A stretch of 64,000 bases of DNA from Theristus sp. LFF4_11 (Eukaryota; Nematoda; Chromadorea; Monhysterida; Xyalidae), in contig JASANC010005142.1 in assembly GCA_030248135.1 (NCBI GenBank), positions 35,060 to 99,059 of the forward strand, in the 5' to 3' direction. Positions 1-12,132 of the stretch are shown one piece after another. Below the pieces are notes generated by a model, which was not told the origin of the DNA, ran no database searches, and saw nothing but the letters and a program-made list of their open reading frames with translations. Positions within the stretch are counted from its first letter, which is position 1. Every line of letters starts with the position of its first letter. The translations under genes and the position numbers were made by a program.

Positions 1-38
1 AACTACTTCTGATCCATTATTATCTGATTTTGTTTTAC

Positions 39-1425
39 CTTTAATGTCCTTATCTGTGATTGCCGAAAACTGCGCGCGATACACGGTGGATAGATTATTG
101 GGTAGTCGCATTGTTTTCGCAACCGCATCAATCACCTGAAAGAAAACCAAACGACAGACCATTTTTAATGGTCACAAACTCAATTGAAGTAGGAAATAAT
201 TGAAAAAAAAAACATACTTCAAAGCAAATATTTTCGCCCTCTTTATCGCAGTCCAACCACAACACCAAATAATCACAACCACGTGCTTCGCTGCTGAGGA
301 ACTAAAAAAATTCATTTCAAAGGCTAAGAACATGTCTTTAAAAACCACAATAGAACACAGAAAACTGTTTGTTCTCAAGTTTGCAATTATGTTTTCGGTT
401 TGAAATGTTGCGCCAAACTCGAGAACGAACAAGTTTCCCATTGCAGTTTTTGAAACACCCTGTACTATGCTGTTAGCCGAGAGTTTAGTAAAAAAAAGCA
501 GAAAGCCAACGTCGTTCATGCGCAGTTTGGGCGTGCACTCCTTCTTTTCGGTTTCAGCGACATACAATTCGACGGGATCCACGCGCTCCCAGTTGTTGTA
601 TTTGCCTGAATAAAACGACTCTAAACTGCTTGGGTGACTGTGGAGTGTGGATGCAGCAACTGAGAAGCAACCAACCAATAAAGTCGAGTCCCATGACGTG
701 ACCGCAGGTGCTGGTCATCTTGAACTTTGCTTGCTGGCCGAGAAAATTGCCCGCATACTCGTGAATACTGCATGCACCATTGAAGCCTGATGAAGCGCAA
801 GCACGAGTTGTCGTGTTCAACAACAGCCCATGCCACTGCAGCAGATGCTCCCAACATTACAGCCGACAACTTTCAGACAAACTGAATGCCTTTCGTTTCT
901 ACCATTACGACCTTACACAATTTGCAGCGGTAAAAAAACTGTCTGCACGGCCGCACGGAATGGCAGAGCAAACATGACAAGTTTGTTCAGGGTACACGGT
1001 GCCCGCGATGACTGAATGAACGAAGACGTTCGAAAACCCAGTTGCAAATCAAATTTAATGTTTTTTAAACTAATTGATTCTTCGTGCTATTCTGTCCATT
1101 CTTTGTTTCTTGTACACACGATTGGGATTACCTGAGCGTTCCTAAAAAAACGCAACTCATAGTCTGCGACTAATCCCTCCCGCCTTGATGGAAAACACAA
1201 AGATCGCCTCATTTTGCACCTAGACTGGCCAAGTTGTGCACCGTCGTCATTGTGCACGCGGTAGCGCACAGAAACTGCAAACGTTCAGGCGAGGTGACAG
1301 TGAATGACAACATTGTCACAAGGTGCAAGCAAACCTTTGCGTTTGGACGCCGATCCATTGCTGAGGATACGCGCGATTGACTCGGCCAGCAACGGCTTCT
1401 CAGCAACCATCAGAACTGTTGGCAT
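39..1425 (-). CDS. top3b: DNA/RNA topoisomerase III-beta, 5' part (runs off left edge)
   Basis: Type IA topoisomerase that passes single strands through a transient break; the beta form is known to act on RNA as well as DNA. Five exons read on the minus strand with matching phases: 1335-1425, 676-786, 511-605, 218-301 and 39-135. The start at 1425 opens [11 protein letters not shown], the Toprim beginning of the family. Exon 2 holds [11 protein letters not shown] and [12 protein letters not shown], exon 3 [10 protein letters not shown], exon 4 the Toprim acidic motif [17 protein letters not shown] (D-x-D-x-E-G-E-N), and exon 5 [12 protein letters not shown]. These choose TOP3B over TOP3A. The active-site Tyr and zinc tail lie beyond the window. 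PUS10 ends about 300 bases upstream on the same strand. Confidence 0.93.
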
Positions 1426-1733
1426 CGTCAGATTTTGTGTCTCTTCTCTTGTTTGTTCACACGAGCACTCTCTATTCGCAATTTTCTTGACAAACGTTCA
1501 ACGACATTGCAAAACGAGCTGGACAAAAAGTATGGATCGACAGATCGAAGCCCAAAACTCCGGTAATGCAAATTTCACGCACCAATTGCCACCTTTTTAA
1601 TAATAAATGTATTTGAATTTGGCAACAATGTTTTCTTTTACATACAAAATAACAGACAGACATCTAACAGACATCTGATGAAGGCACAGAAGCGTCGTTC
1701 AACAATCACCCCTGAGCAAACATTGCACCAAAA

Positions 1734-4700
1734 TCAAGCAGATTTCAAATCAGAGTGCGCGTTGACAGGGGCAGCACTGCCGTGATTCGTCTGCTCAGTT
1801 GTTGATTCAGCAGTGGCACTTGGAGGCCACATCAGGTCAACGTGGTCAACGTCCAACTCCAGCATGTCCACAGAGGCACCAGCGTCCAGCTGCAGTAACT
1901 CCTTCAACGACGGCCTCGTTCTGCCAAAGTCGCCGTGCACAAACTCTTTCACGTATGTTCCAGCCTAAAAACCACGGCACTGCACGTTCCTGTTGTCCTG
2001 CGGCTTGTTTTTGTGTGACCTTGAGTGGAAAACACAAACCTGCAGTCCTAGTCTGAAGACAGCGCACTGTTGCACGGTCACAAACAGACACTCACTGTGT
2101 ATGTGCGCATGTGTTTGTTTGTGACTCTGCAACATTACCGTGTTCTTACAGAGTGCATTGTCTTCAGACCACAACTTTACCTGTGTGCACAGACGAAGAA
2201 AAAACATCGGTCGAGAGTCGTGCGCTGGCCATGCGCTCATTGAGAATATTGTTCGTTCGCGTGTGATCAGTGAGCGACGCGTGAGCACTCGCACTGGTGT
2301 CTTCTGTTGCAGTGTGCACGGGCATGTCGCTGGCAGTGCTGAGAGAGCGCTGCTGGACACACTGCCGCCAGACACACGACACAGCGCCGTGTACTGCTTG
2401 CGTTTGTCTGCAACGATTGGCTTCGTTCGAATGTGTCGCACCGAAATGACGTCATTTGCTTTGAAAACGCGCTCACGCACCACACCTTCACCTTGGTTTG
2501 CTTGTCACATATTTTTTCAACGTGACGTGAATGAGCCAAAAATAATGCGAGTTGCTGCACATGACCAGCGCAGAGCGTTATTTTGGTCCGACCGACACGT
2601 TCGAAAAATGTGACAGCAAACGAGTGAAATTGATAAGTTGCACGAATAACGTGACACACAGCCGAACCAACCCTGTTCACCAGTCTTCAGCTGTTGCAGT
2701 TGATGCCGCTCGATACATGCGAGCCTGCAGATGCTGACATCGTGCACAGACTCGTTGACACGTTGTTCGAGACGAGCACAAAACGTCATTGATTGATTGA
2801 TGCTGTAATGCTGCGTGCACAGCTGCGCCGGCGGCACAAACGCACGTACATTCAGCAACTCAATCGCAAATGGACGCCCTTGCCCGAGCATACGCACATC
2901 GATGTCCTCGCGACCCGACGCACTGCAACACAGCTATTATCAATTTTTGTGTTCTGCGACTGAATGCGTGCGCAGACGTAGAAAGGAAACACGTTGCAAT
3001 CTTGTTTCAAGTTTCAAAACAGTTTCAACATTCAAAACAATTTTCAATTCAAGCTGAATTTTGTGGAAATTGTTGAATCTCTGTGTGGTAAGATTTCAAA
3101 ATTTGCAGCCATTTCCACGCAACCATGACTCGACTCACATGAATTTGAATGTATCTGCTCGTAACGCTTTCACCATCGGTGTTGCAATCAACTGTGCGAC
3201 GCTCGTTTCGTACGGACTCGTGGTGGCTTTATGGTGACATTCGCCAAGCATTTCATGCTGATCCTCTCGCACATCACCATCGATCTCGTGCACCACTGAA
3301 CCAGCATCATCAGGTGTCTCGTGTTTGTTCGGTGTGAACGGCGTTTGCGGCAGACAGCGGCTGTATTTGCAGTATCGACCGGCCAACACCACTGGCTCAC
3401 GCTTGACGCTCACGCGAATCAATGGTTCTATCGCCTTCGTCTGAGTCGCCAGTTCAACGAATTTTGTCGCCTTCTCCTCCGTCAACTGATCAATAAATTC
3501 CAGGAAGTCGTTTCGTGTCAGATTGAAATTCGAAAAAATATTTGTCTGTTGCCTTAGCAACTTGTCATCGTGACGTCTGCGTTTGTGTCTTGTTGATGAA
3601 CACGTGTCACTGTTGCCATTAATCCCGCCATGACTTAACATTGACTGGTTACTGATGGCAGAGTCAGCCGCCGTGGTGTCGTCACCACTTTCGTGGTCGT
3701 CTCTCTTTCCGAAATCAATCGTTATTGTCAGATCACTGTTTTGGCGTTCATCCACGTTCAAGCGCTCGCAAAGTCGTCTTCGATAAAGATCACGGATCGC
3801 ACGACGCATGCATTCGTCGCTTGACATTGCCTGGTTTTTGCTCGCTGACTGTTGAAACACGACCACGGCCTCAAAGTGAACAAATATATATTCTCGTTTT
3901 TTGTTGCCAATGAGACACATTGGAATTGAATGAATCTGAGATCAGAGAATCAGTTGGCTCAAGTCTTTTTTATTTACAATCAGAACGGTCCAACGTTTTT
4001 TACTCAGTGAGCTTTTTTTGGCCGGCGAATCGCCTCGTGACGTGCGAGCCAATGCCACGTGACGCAATGGACAACACTTTTTACTGGGGCAGAGAAGCCG
4101 TATTTATATTTTATTCACGTCCAACTGTGACTCTAAGCCGCTCCGCAAGTGGCGGCGAATGAAAAATTTGTGGCGATAAAACGAAAATGAATGGAAGACC
4201 TGTGCAATGTAATCCTCTTTTCATCACTACTACACGTAAACGGTGAACATCGATTGAACGAACCCGGACTTGTCAGTTCTGTACTTCTGTTCAAGAGTGA
4301 AAACTTCACTGGACCGAACCTTTCCGCCACAGTCAATAAAATGCGCAAAAATGCAATCAATAACACTTCTTTATACATAATACAACAATTCGAAAGAAAA
4401 TTCCTAAACCAAGCGGCAAAAACCCGGTTTAAATGATTCTTGAACTCACCTGTTTGAACGCGCAGCACAGCGGCACCGTTAGTATCAGCTTGAACGAGCA
4501 CACGTTTTGATAATGTTCAGTTGCCAAGCTGCACTTTACAATCTCAGTGGCTTTACCAACAAATTTTGGAGAACCAATGTTGAAGCAGACTCTGCAAACT
4601 CCGTCAGCACTTGCTGCACTGGATACGTTTAAGCTTTCAGTTTTCTGCTCCTGAGGTCTCGACGGAACTCCTAACACCGAACCGTTCGCAAGAATTTCAG

Positions 4701-4737
4701 CGTTAATCTGCTTGCACGTTGAACAAACAACATCCAT
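1734..4737 (-). CDS. pus10: tRNA pseudouridine synthase PUS10
   Basis: Pseudouridine synthase that modifies the T-loop of tRNA (positions 54/55) in archaea and eukaryotes. Five exons join in phase: 4450-4737, 3139-3848, 2672-2922, 2181-2407 and 1734-1964, about 568 residues against roughly 530 in vertebrates. Exon 1 has the N-terminal Cys pairs of the THUMP-like zinc region (CSTC, then CRVC). Exon 2 ends with LAGRYCKYSRCLPQTPF. Exon 3 has SGREDIDVRMLGQGRPFAIE, which holds the catalytic Asp, exon 4 QKTPVRVLTRR, and exon 5 TYVKEFVHGDFGRTRP. I chose the ATG at 4737 because it directly precedes the zinc region; the reading frame runs about 17 codons further up without another obvious reason to start there. 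A hAT-like repeat copy begins about 70 bases upstream. Confidence 0.93.
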
Positions 4738-4807
4738 GAAGGCAAAAGCGATGACAGCTGACAGCATCAACACGAAGAAAACAGCCAACTCAACCTAAAC
4801 GGTAGCA

Positions 4808-5325
4808 ACCTGCCAAGGGTTGTTTTTGTTAAAAAAAAACAAAAAACGTCATTTTTTTCAAATATTTCAAAAATCAAAGTTGTGCTAAATCAATCAGGGA
4901 GTTCGAAGAACCACATATGATATGCAAGCGCCCCCGGAATGACTCCCGTATGGCGGAACTTTGGAGATTTTGTTTTGGACTTTGGTGACCTCAATTACCC
5001 CTTTTCCAAACCGTTACCTTGCCTATTCTAGTGTTTTGTTTGGCCCCCAAAACGTCATTAATTGTCCCCAGGTCCAGCCCAAGTGAAAATACACATACCG
5101 GCTTGAAAGTCGATCAATTCTGATGATGTGTCGCGACGGCAGGACACGAAACAGCAACCAGACAACGTAACGCTTGCAAACGGAGCAGCTCGGACGCTCA
5201 ACCTTAGATTGCGAAGCGAATCGTCACCTTATCTGCATCGGAAATGGTAAGCCAAGCTTTGGGACGCTCAAAAACTTCATCGCAGATGTTGTCGAAGCTA
5301 AAATCAGTCGGTAAAACGGTCCAAA
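4808..5325 (-). mobile_element. Truncated inverted copy of the 38.1-kb hAT-like MITE
   Basis: The sequence from AAGGGTTGTT onward, through TAAATCAATCAGGGAGTTCG and a CATATGATATGCAAGCGC stretch to GGTAAAACGGTCCAAAATCG, is the reverse complement of most of the element at 38135-38844, with scattered substitutions and small indels. Homology stops near 5325, so the far terminal repeat is missing. No transposase reading frame is present. It lies immediately upstream of the PUS10 start codon, so it may contribute to that promoter region; that is inference. Confidence 0.75.
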
Positions 5326-5399
5326 ATCGCGTGAAGCTTCATAAGTCACGGGACGGGAATGGGAATGAGAGAATGTGAACCCCGACCCCGATACTGTAA

Positions 5400-6280
5400 A
5401 ACTGAAAAAGGAGTGCGCTTTGCATGGTTTGCTGCGTGCACCAAGTAAATGAACACAGCAGCTTGTCAAAAACAACTTGAAAACGGTGAAAATGAAAGAT
5501 GAAAACAAAGTCGTCGTCGTGTCGTCGTCGTCCGCGAAGTCGGAACGCATTTTTTTAATTGCGGACGCATGTCGATCGGTCAGCTAGGAATGAAACCCCC
5601 TTCAGCTGGCTACACAGCGTACTCATTTCAGGCTTTTGTCTTTCAGTTCACACGCAAAAATTAAGCGACGACGTCGTCATAGTTGTTCCAGAGCCGAGGG
5701 GTTGGGGGGGGGCCGATATAGATAGCTGGAGCAAATTTTCTGGATGGATAGATAGCTGGAAAATTTGGGGGGGGGGGGCCGCGGGGGGGGCCATGTGACT
5801 TTGGGGGGGGCCGGTCAAAATTTTGAAATTTGATAGATAGATAGCTAAAACGCTAAAAAGCTATAAAAACAGCAAAATAAAGCTAAAAATAAACTAAAAA
5901 TCAAGTATAAACGGATATTTTACCTAAAATTAGCGAAATTTTCAAGAATTACGAGCAAAAATGGTCAATTTTGGTAAAAAATTGACTCATTTCATGTCTT
6001 CGAAGACAAAAATTTTCAGATAGATAGCTGGCTGAGAAATTTTTTCAGATAGATAATAGCTGAGCCGAAAAAACCTGTTTGATAGAGATAGATTCGAAAA
6101 TTTTTTGGGGGGGGCCGGCCCCCCCCCAGGCCCCCCCCTGGAACAACTATGGACGTCGTCGTTGTCATCAAACAAAAAATGCATTTTGAGCTGTTGAATA
6201 AAAAAATCTGAATTTCGCAGTTCTCCAACCCTTTGAGTTTGTTTTCAGCATGAAAAGGGTGCTGGAAATTCACACTCATT
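5400..6280. repeat. Dispersed repeat segment hosting a MITE; related segment at 54575-54800
   Basis: Bases about 5425-5525 match 54700-54785 in the same orientation. Bases 5615-5677 plus 6152-6215 match 54575-54695 in the opposite orientation. The 54-kb copy is therefore rearranged relative to this one and lacks the MITE inserted here at 5678-6151. Runs of GTC/GAC triplets occur at 5508-5535 and 5660-5680. I see no gene in this stretch. Confidence 0.6.
5678..6151. mobile_element. hAT-like MITE rich in G tracts (copy 1)
   Basis: A 474-bp element with terminal inverted repeats CATAGTTGTTCCAG and CTGGAACAACTATG, flanked by a perfect 8-bp direct repeat, GACGTCGT, at 5670-5677 and 6152-6159. An 8-bp duplication is the hAT signature. 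The interior has runs of 8-10 G near the left end and G then C runs near the right end, and repeats of GATAGATAGCT. There is no coding capacity, so it depends on a transposase elsewhere. A second, inverted copy lies at 62693-63185. Confidence 0.85.
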
Positions 6281-6349
6281 CAAAAGAAACACGTTTCAAT
6301 AGAATCCAGATCAACATTCCACATTTTATTGAGTTCAACTGTAGTCGAG

Positions 6350-7440
6350 CCCGATTTTTGGATAATCCGAGGGGGTCCGCCCAAATTTGGGCGGTTTGCC
6401 CGGTGGGGGGTGGTCGACTAGGTTGGGGGGTCGACCCGTCCGAGAGATGCCAAAATCGGGGGGGGGGGTTGGGTAAAATTGCTCAATTTTTTTGCACATT
6501 GTAAAAATTGGCTAAAATTTTTTTAACAACTTAAAATCTGACTGGCATGTGCAAATGGTACGCTTTTGTGGTCAAATTGGTGAAGTTTATTGTCAAAAAA
6601 ACTAAAATAACCCGTGTCATTGTGTAAATGGTAAGGAAAACTAATTGCATTTTGTTTTGAATGGTTTGCAGTAATTTTCTGAGTGAATATAGATCTCCAT
6701 TGGAACTTGGCGAGGTTAGATCAGTGTTTTTAGTCTTATAGTTTTTTTTTATTTATTTTAATTATACGCGCGCCGGTTAACTCCGGCGGAGACGGGCAAT
6801 ACTGCCCCGAGCCCAATTTTACCCTCGGCTCATGCAGGAGGGAATAGGCCATTTGATGTTCGTTGGTCACTCTAATTTTCCACGAGTATGTCTTGTCCAC
6901 AGCGAGGTTCGAACCCGGTACCTACGGCTACAGAACTGTAGGCCGAAGTTCTACCGCTACGCCACGGACGCGACAAAAATTTTTTGTCGCTCCCTAAAAA
7001 TTTTCTCGGACCACCCAAAAATCATGAACTTTGCTCAAAAATCATGATTTTTTGTCTCTAGAGTCCACAATATAAGCTGAATATATGATAACTTGACATT
7101 CTTCATTGTAATTTCAAAGATTTTGCTGCAAAATTTAGCGTTTTTCCTTTAAAATTTAAGCGAAAAAATATCTTGGGTGGGGTGGGGGGTGTGCACCACA
7201 GAAATTTTTCTACAGAAGTGCACCCCCCATGGCCCACGCCTGGGGGATGTCACTGTACCATGATTGACACCCCCCACTAAAAACTTTTCGGCACCCCCCC
7301 CCCCTGTGACGACACCCCCCCCCCCCCTCGAAAATTTGCTTTCGCCTTTGGTACTGGTATATTTGAGTGTTGAATGGCTGCTTTTAGTAGTGGTATGACT
7401 TGGTTTTTGCACTTGACCCCCCCCCCTCCTAAGAATTACC
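6350..7440. repeat. G- and C-tract rich low-complexity region
   Basis: Long homopolymer runs occur at about 6370-6475 (G) and 7175-7430 (C and G runs of up to about 14). They lie among AT-rich sequence and flank the SINE-like repeat. Reading frames crossing them are Gly- or Pro-rich and interrupted. From 7440 to 10150 I see no gene, only AT-rich sequence and a CAGATT hexamer run at about 7735-7770. Confidence 0.5.
6766..6974 (-). repeat. tRNA-derived SINE-like repeat
   Basis: Read on the minus strand, the head from 6974 resembles a tRNA: a box A-like TGGCGTAGCGGTAGAA, a possible anticodon stem-loop, and a clear box B, GGGTTCGAACC. It is followed by unrelated sequence. The 7-bp acceptor pairing depends on several G-T pairs and there is no good tRNA identity, so I call it a SINE-like head rather than a functional tRNA gene. 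Confidence 0.55.
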
Positions 7441-7732
7441 GTGATATCCTTCTTGAAAAGGCTTGGCTTGGGTTAGGATTTACTTGACGCGGGTTTTAGA
7501 AAAAAAGGACAGCCCCTCAACAAAAACTTAAAAAAAGAAAAAAAACAGAAAGAAACAAAAGAAAATGAATGAACAGACATCTCATAGATTTGTTTGTTTG
7601 GTTTTTTTCATCATAATGTTGAGCCGTCACACATGTTACTGTTTTTAATCTTGCGATTAGGAAAGCCATTCATTGAAGTTTCTTTCTGTTGCTCATTGAT
7701 TGATTGATTGTTCCGGTTCTTCAGCTTTCGGT

Positions 7733-7772
7733 TTCAGATTCAGTCAGATTCAGATTCAGATTCAGATTCTTT
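7733..7772. repeat. CAGATT/TCAGAT microsatellite
   Basis: About six tandem copies of a six-base unit (TCAGAT) in otherwise AT-rich, apparently noncoding sequence. Confidence 0.7.
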
Positions 7773-10153
7773 ATTTCAACGCACAACATAAGTCATGGCA
7801 AACAGACAAAAATCACCCAATCAGATATAAAACCGGGCCGGGCCATCAGATCAGCAAGTTATTTGAACACAAAAGTATTGTTTTTTTGGTTCTACGATTC
7901 AGACGTTGGGATTCGTTTTTGATAATGGCAGTTGAAGATTGCCTAAGTCTGTCGTCATATTGGATTGCCGCCGCGTCAAGCATGAAGCTGTTTTCTATCT
8001 ATTTTCTATTTGTATCTAGATATGTATGTACTGAATTTGTATGCGTTGAATTGCAGAACTAAAAAAAGACAAGAACAGAACAGTAAATTACGAATGAACT
8101 GAATCATGTTTGCCGCTGTACATTTTGGCGGTTTCTTTTTTTAGCAACGGCTTAATTCTATTGTGAAGCTACATGTTTACACGCTGTTTCAACGTCACTT
8201 CCTCATTTCTGATTACGCCGTAGTCCTGTGACGCTCTGAAATCGTTTGTAAGTTACAGTAAAATAATTTTTATTTATTTTGTTTGTTTTAAAAAAATGGA
8301 AAGCGCAACAGCGTTGTTGCGAGTGCAAAAGAAGATGGCAAACGTTTTTCTTCTTCGACGCCCTTGCCAGTTTTTTTGTTGCTTTAGTTGTTGATCTGCT
8401 TTCGCCAATAAACTCATCGGTGACAAGCCGATGTGCTTCCTGGAGTAGTGATCAAAATATTGAAAGACACCAGAGCGTACATCGCTTGTTTAGTGTTTGG
8501 TTTCTTAAAGTGCTGTCAAATAAAGCTGATGACAGACCTTTGTTGTCGCCTTCATCGTCAGCGTTTTGCGAGGCGATGGCAACCGTTGAGCAAGTGCACT
8601 AATCGTTTTTGACTTGCTGCGCGACTCGCCCAACAGATCCAAATCAACCAAAGCGGCGCCTTCCTGAAACAATTTCGTCTGTTTGAAGTTTTCTTTCATC
8701 CTATTTATTTTTAGTCCATCTCAGGGGGCATGCACAAAATGGCAAACAACAATTGGTTTGTTGCAATTTTTATCGTCACGGTTGATCAAAAGTTGTTCAT
8801 ATGAGGGCAAGTTTTTCTTCACCTGCAAAAACACTGTATGCCGTCAAATTGGTTTGTACAATAAAAATTGTAAAACATGTCGTTTGAAGCTGACATGATA
8901 ATTGGCTTCATCAAGCTGATTGGCCCAATCGGTGAGCGCAAGCGAAAGGAGTCAATCAGCTGATTGTCTATGATTTACAGTTGACCTGCAAAAACTGCAC
9001 AGGTAGCGAGTGGTCGACGGCCGCATTTTGTAATTTTTGTGCTGAATCTAGGGTTGGCTACCGGAAGAAACCTCGTTTTTTTTGTAGCAGTTTATGACAG
9101 GTGAAAAAAAATTAAAAAATCGGATCTATTTCGTTTGTACCTTGTGCTTGTGCATCAGTTTTCTTCTCTGACCTAATCCGTTGTTTCGTGTTTCCTTTAT
9201 TTGCGTGTGGAGAGGGTTTAATGCTTTTGTTTATTAACGCTTTTGTTTTTAATCCGTTTTAATGGAATTTGTTAGAAAAATAACGTTGTTTCTTCTAGCT
9301 AAAAGCCTGAAAGTGTCTTGCTCATCAAGAAAGACTCATTACTTTTAACTAATTACCATTCTAACTGTTCCAAATGCAAGGTTATAAAAATGAAATATTT
9401 TGCAATGTATTCCTGTTTAAAAAATTTAATATTTTTTACACAAAAACGTTGTTCTTCAAACAGAAATTCCCAATTGTCTCGCCGAAATTCAAGCTCTGGA
9501 GTTTTTAGTACCAGGTTTTTCTCGGTTTGCACCACCTTCACCATTGTTTGGTTTTTAAGCACCACCCTTTACACATACCCATTTTGGCTTTTTTCGAGTA
9601 ATTCTGTTGACACAATAAAATTTATTGTTTTTTTTTAATGCTCCTTCGCAAAATTTCGCACATTTAGTGTTTACATGCTTCTGTATTTCTGGGAAAAAGT
9701 GGCAGGTTTAAACGAGCATACTATACAGGGCTTATCTACACTTTGGGTTACAACATAGTCAGACACTAGGTGATACTGCATCCAATTGGAAGTACAACAG
9801 AGTGAGTCTTCGCGCAGTGCAAACAAACTGCTTTTAGACTGCTTTTTGCGCTCTTAACAGAGAAATTGGTGCAAATTTTTGTGTCAAATGTTGGGTTTAC
9901 TTTTTTACCCAGTGCAAGAAAAACATTGCGTGAAAATTTGCGACTATATTGTAGACAAAAAATGCAATAGAAACTTGGAACAAAAATGAATGAATGGTTG
10001 GAACAGATAAAAAATGATAAAAGATAAATCATTTGTTTAGAGTGAGGGTACCCGCGCCAATTTTGATGACATTCTCAAAAAAATGTACGGAAGTCGTGTT
10101 ACCACAAAGCCACGTGATCGACAGAAGAACCAAATTAAATATGTTAAAAATGT

Positions 10154-11027
10154 TCACATGCAGAATCTTCTGTACAGTTCACATTTCTGTGCAACGACTG
10201 GGTGATTTTCAGCAGGTCCAAAGCAGTATCGTGTCGCCACTTTTCTCATTGTTAAGCAACGCGACCGCACTGCGGCGCTGGTGGTTGTGTGCTGATGATG
10301 TGGTGAGACGGTTCGGGGTGGATGCTTGCGTGCTTGTTGGTGGCCGTTGGCGACAACAGCTGGCCGCTCAGTGACGCTTGTCCGGCTCGGCAGCTCAGTG
10401 TCCGCCCCGCCGTGACCACCAGCGAACATCGCGAACATGTCACCAAACAGAGGCACCGAGAACGCACTGCCACAGGCGTCTGCGAACAGCGGACAGAAGC
10501 GGATCGCGCGTGCGCCGTGTGCCAGCGGGTCCTTGCACAGGCGGTCGTAGTCCTTCTTGTGTCGGTTGCAGTACTGACGCAGCTCTGACCGGTGCACATG
10601 CTGCCGGCGACGACATGCGCCAGCGTAGTTCGCACAGAACTTCACCGCTTGGTCGCCGTGCTCCGACGGACTATTTCGCTCGCAGAAGTAGTCGAATTCC
10701 TTCGAGTAACTGCGGCAGTATTTGTCAATGATGTTTTCCGTGGTGGTCGTTGGTGCTTCCGTGGTCACGATTTCTGTTGCGTCAACCGGTGGTGGAATGA
10801 TCAGCTCCACATGGCCATCTTCTGCCGACTTGCAAAATGGCATGTCTGGCTTTCGGGAACACACAAGCTTAGTCAGATTGTTTGTACCGTCCTGTGCGAA
10901 GCCTGCAAAAGTCACCTTTCTTTTTATCCACATTCTTCACTGAGGGAATGCAAGTAAATGTTTGAATAGTGATTTACGTACTTTCGTGATGGAACATCAG
11001 AAATAGGACCGCTGGCAGAATGAACAT
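10154..11027 (-). CDS. Secreted Cys-rich module protein, cluster gene 1
   Basis: Unrecognised family. Two exons join in phase: 10982-11027 encodes a signal peptide (MFILPAVLFLMFHH) and 10154-10902 the mature part, about 264 residues in all. Right after the signal comes VCSRKPDMPFC, the C-x3-P-x4-C motif shared by the whole cluster. A Thr-rich linker follows, then three modules of the type C-x10-C-x(13-15)-C-x6-C (for example FCANYAGAC and FCPLFADAC as second halves). The third module is separated by a His/Thr-rich spacer. Conserved Phe or Tyr residues sit beside the third Cys. This suggests a secreted, disulfide-bonded modular protein; the function is unknown. It is the downstream end of the 10-25 kb tandem cluster. 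Confidence 0.8.
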
Positions 11028-12132
11028 TTTACGTAATGTGAATCCGTCGCTGTCGAGAACGTCGTTTATTCAATCTGAATATGTTTTCTCCACGAAGTTT
11101 TTTGTAAACTCGAGTGTCGGTATGCATTCAGTCATTCCAAGGTTACATGCTGGACTGTAAAATTAATCAAAATTATACCATTTAACTTTTAAAAATAGAA
11201 AACGTTCTGGAGATGGTTTTTATGCGTACGCAGCGCACGAGCGCTACAAACAAGAAAGACGAAAAGCGAAAGTCGAAAATGAGACTGTTGCGTGATGTGC
11301 ATTTCCAAGGTGCAGTCGTTTGCATATTGCACGTGACAAACACCGTGATTATCACACGCTACGGCAAAAGAAACGAAAATAACGGTGAAAATGAAGTGCT
11401 ATTTTCTTTTTATTGGAAAATAATGTGACTTTACTTTGACACGCAAATTTCATGAAACCGCAACTGCAATCTGAAGAAACAATCAGGATGCAATTTTTGT
11501 GCGGTTGTTCAATGAACGATTATTACACATCAACAGAAAAAGTGCTCTAGTTTTTTTAAACTGGTTACAAGGAAGGGTCATTGCTGGTGCTGAAGATATA
11601 CAAAACTAATCAACTTTGACGGAAGAAAATTTCGTTCAATGAAAGTGACAAGTTTATGCATCGGAGACTGTTCAATATTTTATGTGCGCGTGCACAATTT
11701 TGTATTCTTCAACATCAAACGTGAACGACTGCGGTTTTGAATTGATTTGCGGACGTCATAGTAATCTGTGTTTGCAGTAATCTTTCTAAAAATGAACACT
11801 GTGAAGCAAAATGTAATAGCCAAAACAAACTTTGAATTGGTGAACTTGCAGGTCTTGGTTTAATAAGATAAAAAACCACCAAAGTATTTTGCCAAAAGGT
11901 TCTGAAATCTATTGCATATAATGGTCGGAAATTAAATCATTTTAATCAGGTTTAGCCAAAACCCGTTCACATCTTTCAGTTTGTCTGTCAAAAAACACAA
12001 ATAATAACGTTTTGTTGATAGGCAAAGAACGTTTTCGATATGGTGCTTTTCTTTGTAGTCGTTCAAAAAACTTGTTTTCCTTTGCATCTCAGACGCATTT
12101 ACCGTTTAAGGTCAGCACTTACATACTATTTA

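Noticed and set aside
2140..2613. 157-codon frame on the plus strand
   Set aside because: It is antisense to PUS10 exon 4 and its flanking introns and has no family similarity.
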